DNA from: Mytilus edulis
Taxonomy: Eukaryota > Mollusca > Bivalvia > Mytilida > Mytilidae
NCBI RefSeq assembly: GCF_963676685.1
Contig: NC_092356.1
Location: 48,509,601 to 48,573,600, forward strand
Direction: 5' to 3'
Length of the DNA stretch: 64,000 bases
Below the pieces are notes generated by a model that saw only the letters and a program-made list of their open reading frames with translations, was not told where the DNA came from and searched no databases. A program made the position numbers and the translations under genes. The stretch's first letter is position 1, and every line of letters begins with the position of its first letter. Of this stretch, positions 34,119 through 46,412 are shown in pieces.

Positions 34119-36055
34119 ATACGACCGCAATATTTGAAAATTTTTTCGTCGTATATTGCTATCACGTTGGCGTCGTCGTCTGCGTCGTCCGAATACTTTT
34201 AGTTTTCGCACTCTAACTTTAGTAAAAGTGAATGGAAATCTATGAAATTTTAACACAAGGTTTATGACCACAAAAGGAAGGTTGGTATTGATTATGGGAG
34301 TTTTGGTCCCAACATTTTAGAAATTAGGGCACCAAAAAGGGCCCAAATAAGCATTTTCTTGGTTTTCGCACTATAACTTTAGTTTAAGTTAATAGAAATC
34401 TATGAAATTTTGACACAAGGTTTATGACCACAAAAGAACGGTTGGGATTGATTTTGGGAGTTTTGGTTTCAACAGTTTAGGAATTAGGGGGCCAAAAAAG
34501 GGCCCAAATAAGCATTATTCTTGGTTTTCGCACAATAACTTCAGTTTAAGTAAATAGAAATCAATGAAATTTAAACACAATGTTAATGACTACAAAAGGA
34601 AGGTTGGTATTGATTTTGGGAGTTTAGGTCCCAACAGTTTAGGAATTAGGGGCCAAAAAGGGACCCAAATAAGCATTTTTCTTGGTTTTCGCACCATAAC
34701 GTTAGTATAAGTAAATAGAAATCTATGAAATTTAAACACAAGGTTTATGACCATAAAAGGAAGGTTGGTATTGATTTTGGGAGTTTTGGTCCCAACAGAA
34801 TAAGGGGCCCAAAGGGTCCAAAATTAAACTTTGTTTGATTTCATCAAAATTGAATAATTGGGGTTCTTTGATATGCCGAATCTAACTGTCATGACTGTGT
34901 ATGTAGATTCTTAACTTTTGGTCCCGTTTTCAAATTGGTCTACATTAAGGTCCAAAGGGTCCAAAATTAAACTTAGTTTGATTTTGACAAAAAATGAATC
35001 AGTTAGGTTCTTTGATATGCTGAATCTAAAAATGTACTTAGATTCTTGATTATTGGCCCAGTTTTCAAGTTGGTCCAAATCGGGGTCCAAAATTAAACTT
35101 TGTTTGATTTCATCAAAAATTGAATAAATGGGGTTCTTTGATATACCAAATCTAACTGTGTATGTAGATTCTTCATTTTTGGTCCTGTTTTCAAATTGGT
35201 CTACACTAAAGTCCAAAGGGTCCAAAATTAAACTTAGTCTGATTTTAACAAAAATTGAAATTTTGGGGTTCTTTGATATGCTGAATCCAAAAATGTACTT
35301 AGATTTTTTATTATGGGCCAAGTTTTCAAGTTGGTCCAAATCAGGATCTAAAATTATTATATTAAGTATTGTGCAATAGCAAGAAATATCTAATTGCACA
35401 ATATTGTGAAATAGCAAATTTTTTTTTAATTAGAGTTATCTTTCTTTGTCCAGAATAGTAAGCAAGAAATATCTAATTGCAAAATATTGTGCAATAGCAA
35501 GATTTGTTTTTAATTGGAGTTATCTTTCTTTGTCCAGAATCAACTTAAATCTTTGTTATATACAATATACAATGTATATTCACTTTTTACTACCAACTGA
35601 TAAATTAAAATAATCTTTATCATTCAGTGATAACAAGCAGTTTTTTTACATCTTAATATTTTATGATGTATTTAAATGAGTAGTTATTGTTGCAAACTCC
35701 ATTAGAAATTTTAATTGAGATTAGTTTTGGAATAAGGGAAAGGGGGATGTGATTAAAAAAATTGGGTTCAATTTTTCTCATTTGAAATTTCATAAATAAA
35801 AAAGAAAATTTCTTCAAACATTTTTTTGAGAGGATTAATATTCAACAGCATAGTGAATTGCTCTAAGAGAAAACAAAAATTTTAAGTTCATTAGAACACA
35901 TTCATTCTGTGTCAGAAACCTATGCTGTGTCAACTATTTAATCACAATCCAAATTTAGAGCTGAATCCAGCTTGAATGTTGTGTCCATACTTGCTCCAAC
36001 CGTTCAGGGTTCAACCTCTGCGGTCGTATAAAGCTACGCCCTGCGGAGCATCTGG
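34119..36055 (+). mobile_element. Helentron/pearl-like non-autonomous element, family 2
   Basis: The 5' end ATACGACCGCAA pairs with GTCGTAT 30 bases on, then comes GTCGTCGTCTGCGTCGTCCG simple repeat. A tandem array of about 160-bp units follows (TTGGTTTTCGCAC near 34360, 34520 and 34682), then a second repeated block with GGTCCAAAATTAAACTT. Two 80-bp direct repeats (35360-35540) precede the end. The 3' end carries TGCGGTCGTAT, a hairpin GCTACGC-CCT-GCGGAGC (36033-36049) and CTGG before T. Open frames inside (for example 34911-35417 minus) follow the repeats and are not genes. Confidence 0.7.
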
Positions 36056-36940
36056 TTATTTAACAATGTCTTATGAATCAATAGTAAAATAAAATTTTAT
36101 TGAATGGGTGGCCTGTGATTTAAACTAGTGCCTCTGCTGTCCTTTCATGTATTCTGGAACTGGCTTTAATGGAAATTTTCATGGTCTGAAACAAGATTAA
36201 TAGTCTCAAGGCTAATACAACATTATATTTTTGTATGATACCTCAATTACTTTATCTCATGGATGAATTCATTATCAATTGTATTTTTAATCAATTTATC
36301 TAAGACATGTAGTTTGGTACTAAGATAAAAAGATTTGAAATCTTAATTTAATAGTTGAAACAAAGAGATGATCAACCAAAAAGGACCTTAAGTACACCCA
36401 AATTTGGACAAGGAAACCTTTGTATGAGGGAGATAGTTAATGTATATGATTTGGATACATATGAAACATGATTGCTTTGTAGTGCTATAGAAATGCACTC
36501 GACTTCAATTTTTCAGAAAATTAAAAAATATAAAGATTATTTTGGCATTAATGTATAGTAAGGTTTTGCATTTCTTAAGGCATATATAAAATTTTGAATA
36601 AAATATGAAGGCATTAATTTGAATAAATGTCAATTGTTTCTGATAGAACATTTATATACATGGAGTGAAAGTGTGAAATTATGGAGTACTGAAATCAATA
36701 AATTGTTGACATTATTATTGTGCCTTCCAACGTGTGCCTGCTAAGGAGATTGTTAAAGTGATATGTGTATGCAAGTTAAATGTGTAAAAGTAATGCTGCT
36801 TTTCCCCATAGGCATTGAATTTTATTTAAGACTGAGAAAGATGGTTGAAAATAAATCAAGTTACATGTATGTTAAATTGTCACACACAACAAACGTTTCC
36901 CCATTTCAGAATTTAATTCATTAATATGTTCAAAAGAGTA
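36056..36940. other. unassigned intergenic sequence
   Basis: I see no gene and no clear repeat here. The composition is A+T rich with no long open frame. Confidence 0.5.
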
Positions 36941-37237
36941 CATCAAAACTTTGTGATTGGCTAACAAGATCCTCATCAAAACTTTGTGATTGGCTAACAA
37001 GATCCTCATCAAAACTTTGTGATTGGCTAACAAGATCCTCATCAAAACTTTGTGATTGGCTAACAAGATCCTCATCAAAACTTTGTGATTGGCTAACAAG
37101 ATCCTCATCAAAACTTTGTGATTGGCTAACAAGATCCTCATCAAAACTTTGTGATTGGCTAACAAGATCCTCATCAAAACTTTGTGATTGGCTAACAAGA
37201 TCCTCATCAAAACTTTGTGATTGGCTAACAAGATCCT
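36941..37237. repeat. 33-bp tandem array, nine near-identical units
   Basis: The unit begins CATCAAAACTTTGTGATTGG and ends CTAACAAGATCCT. Nine copies fit exactly in 297 bases with almost no variation. Because 33 is a multiple of three, a minus-strand frame repeats an 11-residue unit, which explains the 164-codon frame at 36872-37366. Each unit carries one ATTGG (inverted CCAAT) box. Confidence 0.95.
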
Positions 37238-38187
37238 AATCAATGAAAAATCAGCCAATGACTTGACAAATCCTACCCCAAAAAAAAGGGGTTGGGTGGA
37301 GTTCATATTGAAAATTAAAAAAAATAATACCCTGAGGGGAGAAATATTATACTTCACTTGCAACATGAGGAAAATGTGTATGTATTATATTGTGATTGTA
37401 TATGCAATATTTTGTATCCTAAATGTCTTGTGTATATAAAGTTTTATTGTTGAAATTTTGCAGTTATACTATTTATTTGCTGTTCACATTGTATGGACAG
37501 CATTGATGTTTTGTGGGTTATTATTGTTGCATTGTTGAAAAGTGCTGTGGTATTTTATATTTGTTATATAATGATTAGACTTGAAGACCAAACATTCTTA
37601 TAAGTTATACCCAAAACTTTTAAATTTTTATGTATAAGTATTTTTGACCTATGATTCTTTATTTTTATTAATTGAGACTTGGATTGAGGGTTGTCTCATT
37701 GTCATTGGTACATGTATTGCATCTACATGTTGCATTTGTTGACTAAGGTCTAAAATTTTCACTTAACAGAAAAGGAAACAACAATGTTTGGAATATGAAA
37801 TGTACAAAATGGTACACAATAATTTGTGCAGAAAAAACACCTTTTATAGATTTTAAATATATATATTTCATGATGTGCTTGTACAAAGGGGTGTTTGGTC
37901 TTTAATTTAATTCAGTCTTTTAAAATTTCAGGTAATGTTATTGTTTGATTAAAAGCTATATTTGCTTTTGGTTTACTGTGGATTAATTTATTTTTGTGTG
38001 CATCAAATCTCTTGGATTGAGAATTAAAACAAAAAGTAGAACTTCATCTTTTAGCTTTAATCTGTGGTATAAACAATTTCTGCAAGTGTTTAGGAAATTT
38101 GTGTTTTCTTAAAAAGATAAATGAGTACAGAAAAAAATAATCCTGAATCCATAGTATAAGTTAGTGACTTGTTTTGTTCTGTATATT
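37238..38187. other. unassigned intergenic sequence
   Basis: There is no supported gene. A weak trace of the dispersed tail repeat (GGTTGTCTCATTGTCATTGG) occurs near 37690. Confidence 0.4.
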
Positions 38188-38468
38188 TTAAGGTGGTACC
38201 CAACACCTTGACTAAAAATAATTTGGCTCGTTTAATTTTCATAAAATTTTGACAACATATTTACTTTGACCCTTTGAAAAAAATATAAAAATTTCAAAAA
38301 ACTTGAACCAATCACTTTCTTGGAAAAAATTGGTTGGTTATATAGCAGTTTGACAAACACTAATTTTGATCATTGAGAAGCTTAATATATCCTTAACTAT
38401 ACAACGTAATTAAAACGTTAAGCTGATTTTACAGAGTTATCTCCCTGTAGTGTTAGGTACCACCTTAA
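38188..38468. mobile_element. TTAA-flanked MITE
   Basis: TTAAGGTGGTACCCAACAC (38188 onward) is mirrored by GTGTTAGGTACCACCTTAA (ending 38468). Both ends sit at TTAA, the target of piggyBac- and Kolobok-type transposases. It is about 280 bases long with no frame. Confidence 0.8.
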
Positions 38469-39548
38469 AGGACCAGACAGGGTATAACTATTGTCATCAT
38501 AATTCTCTATCAACATTGATTATGTTTCTTTTAAACTTTATTTAAAATATATAAAAGACTCACATTTTATATATATCTTCAAATGTTGAATTGAAAAATA
38601 GATGAACTGTAATAATGATAACAATTTGTAATGATAAGTTTTGTATCATCCATTTTAACCTAAATGTTGTTGGGACTTGTAATTGAGTTTCTCAGGACAC
38701 TGTCTTAATTCACATTCGTTTCTTCCATTGATCTCACAATAATATAAAGTTAATGCTTAATGCTTTTCATATTGGCATACCTATTTATTAAAAGAATAGT
38801 TAACGGCCTATGTTACTAAAATATATAAAGCACCAAATGAAAAAATTATATGAAATTATCATGATTATACCTTTATATCGAACAAGTACAAAATGTGCAG
38901 CATCTGGAAAAAATAGAATTAGACCAAAACCAAAGTGAATTATTAACTAGGTTTTGGTCATATTGGTTCAATATTTATTGCATTCTGTATTATCTGTGTT
39001 TCTTATATTTAAGCCAATCTGCCTAAGAATCAGGTCGATGTGAAAACATGTAAACAATAATCCACTCGTAAGGTCAAAATGTATAATGGTGCACACATAT
39101 AAACAAACCTTTTCTTTTCCTGTCCCGGTATTTCAAGATATAATTTGTTTGAAATATACTAGAAATTATCAATGAGGTCGAGTTAACTCCATAATTGGTT
39201 ATCTTTTTAAAAAGTTATCTAGAAAGTTCTTAGATTACCAGACACCCAGAAAGATCTACCAATTCTAAGTCAGTGCAAGGGTAATGGTTAGGTCAGCTTG
39301 TTTTTTTTTGCCATGTTTTGGAATCTTATAAATTGCCTGATTCTTACAAATACTGGCCCTAAAGTTTAACCACATATATAGCCATACTGTTGTGTCTAAT
39401 CATAACTTGTATTGAACACTTTGAAATTTCAATATTGATCAGTTTCAACATCTTGCATACATGTTCTGAATCGAAACAACACTATGGCTGTAGGTAATTT
39501 AGATTTCATTGGACCCTTTTCGAAATTTTTGGGCATTATTTCCTTTTT
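38469..39548. other. unassigned intergenic sequence
   Basis: Nothing supportable is seen beyond A+T-rich sequence. Confidence 0.5.
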
Positions 39549-41665
39549 AGCTCACCTGGCCCGAAGGGCCAAGTGAGCTTTTCCCATCACTTGGCGTCCG
39601 TCGTCCGGCGTCCGTCGTCCGTCGTCCGTCGTCCGTCGTCGTCGTCGTCGTCCGTCGTCGTTAACTTTTACAAAAATCTTCTCCTCTGAAACTACTGGGC
39701 CAAATTAAACCAAACTTGGCCACAATCATTATTGGGGTATCTAGTTTAAAAAATGTGTGGCGTGACCCGGTCAACCAACCAAGATGGCCGCCATGGCTAA
39801 AAATAGAACATAGGGGTAAAATGCAGTTTTTGGCTTATAACTCAAAAACCAAAGCATTTAGAGCAAATCTGACATGGGGTAAAATTGTTTATCAGGTCAA
39901 GATCTTTCTGCTCTGAAATTTTCAGATGAATTCGACAACCCGTTGTTGGGTTGCTGCCCCTGAATTGGTAATTTTAGGGATTTTTTGCTGTTTTTGGTTA
40001 TTATCTTGAATATTATTATAGATAGAGATAAACTGTAAACAGCAATAATGTTCAGCAAAGTTAGATTTACAAATAAGTCAAAATGACCAAAATGGTCAGT
40101 TGACCCCTTCAGAAGTTATGGACCGTTATAGTTAATTTTTAACCGTTTTTCGTAAATCTTAGAAATCTTTTACAAAAATCTTCTCCTCTGAAACTACTGG
40201 GCCAAATTAATCCAAGCTTGGCCACAATCATCTTTAGGATATGTAGTTTAAAAAATGTGTGGCGTGACCCGACCAACCAACCAAGATGGCTGCCACGGCT
40301 AAAAATAGGACATAGGGGTAAAATGCTGTTTTTGGCTTATAACTCAAAAACCAAAGCATTTAGAGCAAATCTGACATGGGGTAAAATTGTTTATCAGGTC
40401 AATTTCTTTCTGCCCTCAAATTTTCAGATGAATCCGACAACCCGTTGTTGGGTTGCTGCCCCTGAATTGGTAATTTTAGGGAATTTTTGCTGTTTTTGAT
40501 TATTATCTTGAATATTATTATAGATAGAGATAAACTGTAAACAGCAATAATGTTCAGCAAAGTTAGATTTACAAATAGGTCAAAATGACCAAAATGGTCA
40601 GTTGACCCCTTTAGGAGTTATGGACCTTTATAGTCAATTTTTAACCGTTTTTCGTAAATCTTAGAAATCTTTTACCAAAATTTTCTCCTCTGAAACTACT
40701 GGGACAAATTAATCCAAGCTTGGCTACAATCATCTTTAGGGTATCTAGTTTAAAAAATGTGTCCGGTGACCCGGCCATCCAACCAAAATGGCTGCCACGG
40801 CTAAAAATAGGACATAGGGGTAAAATGCAGTTTTTGGCTTATAACTCAAAAACCAAAGCATTTAGAGCAAATCTGACATGGAGTAAAATTGTTTATCAGG
40901 TCAATTTCCTTCTGCCCTCAAATTTTCAGATGAATCCGACAACCCGTTGTTGGGTTGCTGCCCCTGAATTGGTAATTTTAGGGAATTTTTGCTGTTTTTG
41001 GTTATTATCTTGAATATTATTATAGATAGAGATAAACTGTAAACAGCAATAATGTTCAGCAAAGTTAGATTTACAAATAGGTCAACATGACCAAAGTGGT
41101 CAATTGACCCCTATAGGAGTTATTGACCTTTATAGTCAATTTTTAACCATTTTTCGTAAATCTTAGAAATCTTTTACAAAAATCTTCTCCTCTGTTACTA
41201 CTGGGCCAAATTAATCCAAACTTGGCCACAATCATCTTTGGGGTATCTAATTGAAAAAAATGTGTCCGGTGACCCGGCCATCCAACCAAAATGGCTGCCA
41301 CGGCTAAAAATAGAACATAGGGGTAAAATGCAGTTTTTGGCTTATAACTCAAAAGCCGAAGCATTTAGAGAAAATCTGACATGGGTTAAATTGTCTATCA
41401 GGTATCTTTCTGCCCTCAAATTTTTTAGTTAATTTTTAGCATTTTTCATAAATTTTTGTAAATTTTTAGAAAATATTTTCCACTGTAATTACTGGCCCAA
41501 GTTCATTATAGATTGAGATAATTGTAGCAACAAGAGTTCAGTATAGTAAGATCTACAAACACATCACCATCACCAAAACACAGTTATGTCATGAATTTAT
41601 CTGTGTCCATTGTTTAATATGCACATAGACCAAGGTGAGCGACACAGGCTCTTGAGAGCCTCTAG
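39549..41665 (+). mobile_element. Helentron/pearl-like non-autonomous element, family 3, copy 1
   Basis: The 5' palindrome AGCTCACCTGGCC...GGCCAAGTGAGCT (39549-39579) is followed by a CGTCCGTCGTCCGTCGTC simple repeat. Four internal units of about 503 bases follow (CTTGGCCACAATCAT or CTTGGCTACAATCAT near 39715, 40218, 40720 and 41223). The 3' end is a perfect 7-bp hairpin AGGCTCT-TG-AGAGCCT (41646-41661) with CTAG before T. Short frames starting MATII recur once per unit and are by-products of the repeat. Confidence 0.8.
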
Positions 41666-42039
41666 TTAAATTTTATGACACGGTTGGACTTAATATTGCA
41701 AAAATATTTCTTAGTGCTGACAACAGGAAAATTATACTCGATACCTGTTATGTCATATTAGTCTTTGTAAAAGTAATTTTAACTAATTAATCAAACTATG
41801 TAGATATATAGACTAATTTATTGCATTCCAGATTTCTGTATTTTACATATATTGTAATATACTAGCATATAACATTGCAGGTGCTTGAAAAAACATGTAA
41901 AACTTTTAATTGTATCATTATGTGGTAACTGCTCAAAACTTATTTTGATTGTACCATTATTGTTTTAATTTTATAGTTGATTAAATTCACTTACTATCAA
42001 TAAAAAGTTTTTTTTTTATTATTGATGAGGGCATCATCA

Positions 42040-42690
42040 GCTTACTAATTGCCAAGTGAGCTTTCTCAATTCTTGGAGTCTTTGGTATTCGGTTGTTGTA
42101 GACTGTTAACTTTAAGAATTTTTTTCTCTTTTGAAACTTGTGGCCACAATCATCATTTGCTATATAGTTATAAAAACTAATGGCAAAACATTGGCAAAAA
42201 TTGAAAAAAGAATTACCATAGCTACATGAGCACAACATAATTACTGAATTTTACGTAGCCACACCAAAAGGATATAACCAAATAAAGACTAAACAGTAAA
42301 GGTTAATTATATGCTAAGACAAATAAAAAGAACATTAAGAACGTCTTTACCGAGAATCTGCATTTCAAGACCATGTATTATTGTGATGTTGATGCGGAAT
42401 ATTTATCAACAAGGTCTTGGTATCTTCAGATGAACTTTTTAAGAAAAGGAAAGAGACGTTATTTGTCACCAACGTTCTGCCCATACACGGGTGATGTTTT
42501 TCTTAATTTTGAGTACAATCAGCAAGCTTTGAGTACCTAACGAGTCGGGAAATGTATATCCCGTATGCAGGCAAATTTGGTATATTAGTGCTGAGATGGG
42601 GAAATTGATCAATTCAAATTCACTGAATATATTCTAGTCTATAATGTTGAAAAGACACACCAAGGTGTGGGACACATGCTGTTAAGAGCA
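42040..42690 (+). mobile_element. degenerate relative of family 3
   Basis: GCCAAGTGAGCTTTCTCA, AATTTTTTTCTCTTTTGAAAC and GTGGCCACAATCATCATTTG match the family 3 start in order. ACCAAGGTGTGGGACACA near 42660 matches its end. The internal array is gone. This is an old, shortened copy. Confidence 0.55.
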
Positions 42691-43408
42691 AATAGTTCAA
42701 TATTTTCCCTGTATTTTAATGAAAAATGAAAAAAGATTTGTTAATGTAAGTCAACATTACACATATACACTGACCGTAGTAGTTGCAGGCGAGTCGCAGT
42801 GTTTACTGTTTCCTGTAATACCACTGTCTTATGTTGGGGGCAAGGTTGAGAGTCACTCAGATATTTTACCCCTTAGCATTTTTATATAAATAAACACGTA
42901 AATAAATGTGTCTAGGAAAAAGGTAATAACAAATATCAATATAATGACATTTTTAGTTAAGTGACAATTTAATGCTTTACTAGAAATTACAAGTTTCTGT
43001 CTCACAGAGCTGATTATCATAATAACTTTTCATCAAGATAAAAAATATATCTGTCTTTGGAAATGGTCTTAAAAACTCATCTATAAAAGAAGGTATTACA
43101 TTCTTATATGTTAAGTGTTATAACAACATTTACTAAGAAAATTAATGACAGTATTAAAAAAAATAAGGTAATTATTCTTTCTAAGTGTTAACAAATTAGT
43201 CTAGAACAATAACTACATGAATGACAAATTATACCTATAAATTTGTACAAATATAGTATCATGAGTTGATGGTTAAAGATTCTGTATAGGTTTGTTGTTT
43301 TATGCTCCCATTGAATTAAAAGGTTTGCAATAACTAGGTGTTATTTTTTACATGTGGCTTTTTTCGTTGAAATCAAAGTAATTGAAAAGGTTTCTTCAAG
43401 TAGTTTTT
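42691..43408. other. unassigned sequence between two family 3 elements
   Basis: I see no gene or recognisable repeat. Confidence 0.5.
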
Positions 43409-45169
43409 AGCTCACCTGGCCTAAAAGGCCAAGTTAGCTTTTCTCATCACTTGGCGTCCGTCGTCCGTCGTCGTCGTTAACTTTTACAAAAATCTTCTCC
43501 TCTGAAACTACTGGGCCAAATTAAACCAAACTTGGCCACAATCATCATTGGGGTATCTAGTTTAAAAAATGTGTCCGGTGACCCGGCCAACCATCCAAGA
43601 TGGCCGCCATGGCTAAAAATAGAACATAGGGGTAAAATGCAGTTTTTGGCTTATAACTCAAAAACCAAAGCATTTAAAGCAAATCTGACAGGGTAGAATA
43701 GTTAAACAGGTGAAGATCTATCTGCCCTGAAATTTTCAGATGAATTGGATAACCAGTTGTTGGGTTGCTGCCCCTGAATTAGTAATTTTAAGGAAATTTT
43801 GCTGTTTTTGGTTATTATCTTGAATAATATTATAGATAGAGATAAACAGTAAACAGCAATAATGTTCAGCAAAGTAAGATTTACAAATAAGTCAACATGA
43901 CTGAAATGGTCAGTTGATCCCTTTAGGAGTTATTGCCCTTTATAGTCAATTTTTAACCATTTTCGTAAATCTTAGTAATATTTTACAAAAATCTTCTCCT
44001 CTGAAACTACTCGGCCAAATTAATCCAAACTTGGCTACAATCATCTTTTGGGTTAGTAGTTTGAAAAATGTGTCCGGTGAACTGGCCATCAAACCAAGAT
44101 GGCCACCATGGCTAAAAATAGAACATGGGGTAAAATGCAGTTTTTGGCTTATAACTCAAAACCCAAAGCATTTAGAGCGAATTTGACTGAGTGAAATGGT
44201 TTATCAGTTCAAGATCTATCTGCCCTGAAATTTTCAGATGAATCGGATAACCCGTTGTTGGGTTGCTGCCCCTGAACTAGTAATTTTAAGGAAATTTTGC
44301 TCTTTTTGGTTATTATCTTGAATATTATTATAGATAGAGATAAACTATAAACAGCAATAATGTTCAGCAAAGTAAGATTTACAAATAAGTCAACATGACT
44401 GAAATGGTCAGTTGACCCCTTTAGGAGTTATTGCCCTTTATAGTCAATTTTTAACCATTTTCGTAAATCTTAGTAATCTTTTACAAAAATCTTCTCCTCT
44501 GAAACTACTTGGCCAAATTAATCCAAACTTGGCCACAATCATCTTTTGGGTTAGTAGTTTGAAAAATGTGTCCGGTGACCCGGCCATCCAACCAAGATGG
44601 CCGTCATGGCTAAAAATAGAACATGGGGTAAAATGCAGTTTTTGGCTTATAACTCAAAACCCAAAGCATTTAGAGCAAATCTGACTGAGTAAAATGGTTT
44701 ATCAGGTCAACATTTATCTGCTCTGAAATTTTTAGATTAATCAGATAATCGGTTGTTAGGTTGCTGCCCCTGACTTAGTAATTTTGAGGAAATTTTGCTG
44801 TTTTTTTGTTATTATCTTGAATATTATTATAGATAGAGATAAACTGTAAACAGCAATAATGTACAGCAAAGTAAGAACTAAAAATAAGTCAGTACGACCA
44901 AAATAGTCAATTGACCCCCTAAGGAGTTATTGCCCTTCATAGTCAATTTTTAACAATTTTCTTAAAATTTGAAGATTTTCAATAACATTTTCCACAGAAA
45001 GTACTGTTAGAGATAGAGATAATTGTAAGCAGCAAGAATGTTTAGTAAAGTAAGATCTACAAACACATCACCATCACCAAAACACACTTTTGTCATGAAT
45101 CCATCTGTGTCCATTGTTTAATATTCACATAGACCAAGGTGAGCGACACAGGCTCTTTAGAGCCTCTAG
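43409..45169 (+). mobile_element. Helentron/pearl-like non-autonomous element, family 3, copy 2
   Basis: This has the same 5' palindrome, CGTCCGTCGTCGTCG repeat and internal units as copy 1, but three units of about 500 bases (near 43528, 44031 and 44528). The 3' hairpin is AGGCTCT-TT-AGAGCCT followed by CTAG before T. It is in the same orientation as copy 1. Confidence 0.8.
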
Positions 45170-45354
45170 TTTCACTTGTTTAAATTATGTCTGTGGCTTT
45201 AATGGCTTACAGTTTTGGGGTTTGGGACACACATCACGGTCCTATAAAATACCAATTTTTCTGATAAGCTTGTAAATGTGCTCAAACAGACAATGGTTTA
45301 CAAGTACATTTTCCAATTAAAAATACATCATTAAATTTTTATTGATTTTTTTTT

Positions 45355-45500
45355 AGCTTGAGGTTTGGCTAGCCAGAAAACCAGATTCAATTCACCACTG
45401 TTTTTTTTCAAATGTCCTGTACCAAGTCAACACTATGGCAGTTATTAAATATTCCGTTTCTATGTATGGTGGCGTTTGTTTTTGTTGCAGTTCCGTTTTT
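45355..45500 (+). repeat. dispersed repeat (GGTTTGGCTAGCCA type), copy 1
   Basis: GAGGTTTGGCTAGCCAGAAA and TGTCCTGTACCAAGTCAACA recur at 47893. The 3' part of this family (AACAGCGG to TTGCCTTTATTTAT) is absent here, so this copy is partial. Confidence 0.65.
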
Positions 45501-45504
45501 GCAA

Positions 45505-45690
45505 ACCCAAACCACAAAATAACGATAATCGCATTAACCGACCAAACCAAACCACAAAATGACGACAATCGCATTACACGACCAAATCAAACCGAAAAAT
45601 AACGAGAATATCATTACTCGACCAATTCTAACCACAAATGATGACAGCATCATTACCCGACTAAATCAAACCACAAATAAGACAAGGACA
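45505..45690. repeat. about 40-47 bp degenerate tandem repeat, four copies
   Basis: The phrase AACCACAAAATAACGATAAT-CGCATTA-CGACC recurs four times with substitutions (near 45510, 45552, 45590 and 45630). Confidence 0.7.
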
Positions 45691-46227
45691 GCAATTACAG
45701 TAAAAGCTATTCTTATATAACAACTCATCAGTTGTTCCCAGATAATGTGTTCCTGTTATCATTATGGTCGAATACCCCAAAAATGGTATAACAAAGAAAT
45801 TGTGTGGAATTTTTTAAGATATCCGAAGAAAATTCCATATCACATTACTTATTAGTATATAATATTCGTTTGTATGTTTACCTAGGGTCTGTTTTATTCC
45901 AGTATTTCGTAGGCATGACCCGGAAACGTCATAGAGCATATGCAGTACGTGTGAATTTGTCGGTTCTTCAAGAAGCTAATGGATAGAAACTATATAAGTG
46001 TGAAAACAAAGCTTAATACAGACTAAATGCTTTAATAGTATTAACACTGGTATGATTTAACGTTGAATATGTCATAATCACCGGAGGCAAGTAATTGCTG
46101 GGGATGAAATATGCCGAGTGTCACAAACATTATCATGTTTGTAAAGAAGCCAGGATGTTATGCTTGGGTACATAAATCTCCAAATTCCCTTTTAACTAGA
46201 TATATGAATATCTTTTGACATTTGCAC

Positions 46228-46274
46228 ACCTTTAGTGACATATAATCCAACACCATCTAAATCATATATAAAAG
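46228..46274 (+). promoter_or_regulatory. core promoter of cysteine-rich peptide gene A
   Basis: A TATATAAAAG box at 46265-46274 lies 72-81 bases before the ATG. An upstream block at 46228-46249 (core GTGACAT, then TAATCCA) matches a block at 59421-59442 before gene B at 19 of 22 positions. The same distance order to the TATA box is kept. Confidence 0.6.
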
Positions 46275-46345
46275 AAATAAAAACTTTGCGTTATCATTTT
46301 ACTGTTAACATTGCTTTGAAAGGAACCATATTTAATAATCAAATT

Positions 46346-46412
46346 ATGCAAAATTCCGGCTATTACATTCTGTCACTATTAGTATTTGGAATAGTTTTGC
46401 AGTATATTCAAG
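46346..46412 (+). CDS. peptide A exon 1 (signal peptide)
   Basis: This exon encodes MQNSGYYILSLLVFGIVLQY and two more residues. It is 67 bases long, the same length and exit phase as exon 1 of gene B, and shares FGI and LQ at matching positions. Confidence 0.78.

Noticed and set aside
34911..35417. 168-codon minus-strand frame
   Set aside because: It follows the internal repeats of the family 2 element and has a periodic sequence.
36872..37366. 164-codon minus-strand frame with an 11-residue repeat
   Set aside because: It is the translation of the 33-bp minisatellite; repeat length divisible by three keeps it open.
39716..44684. Repeated 60-97-codon frames starting MATII or similar
   Set aside because: They recur once per internal unit of the family 3 mobile elements and drift between units without respect for codon positions.
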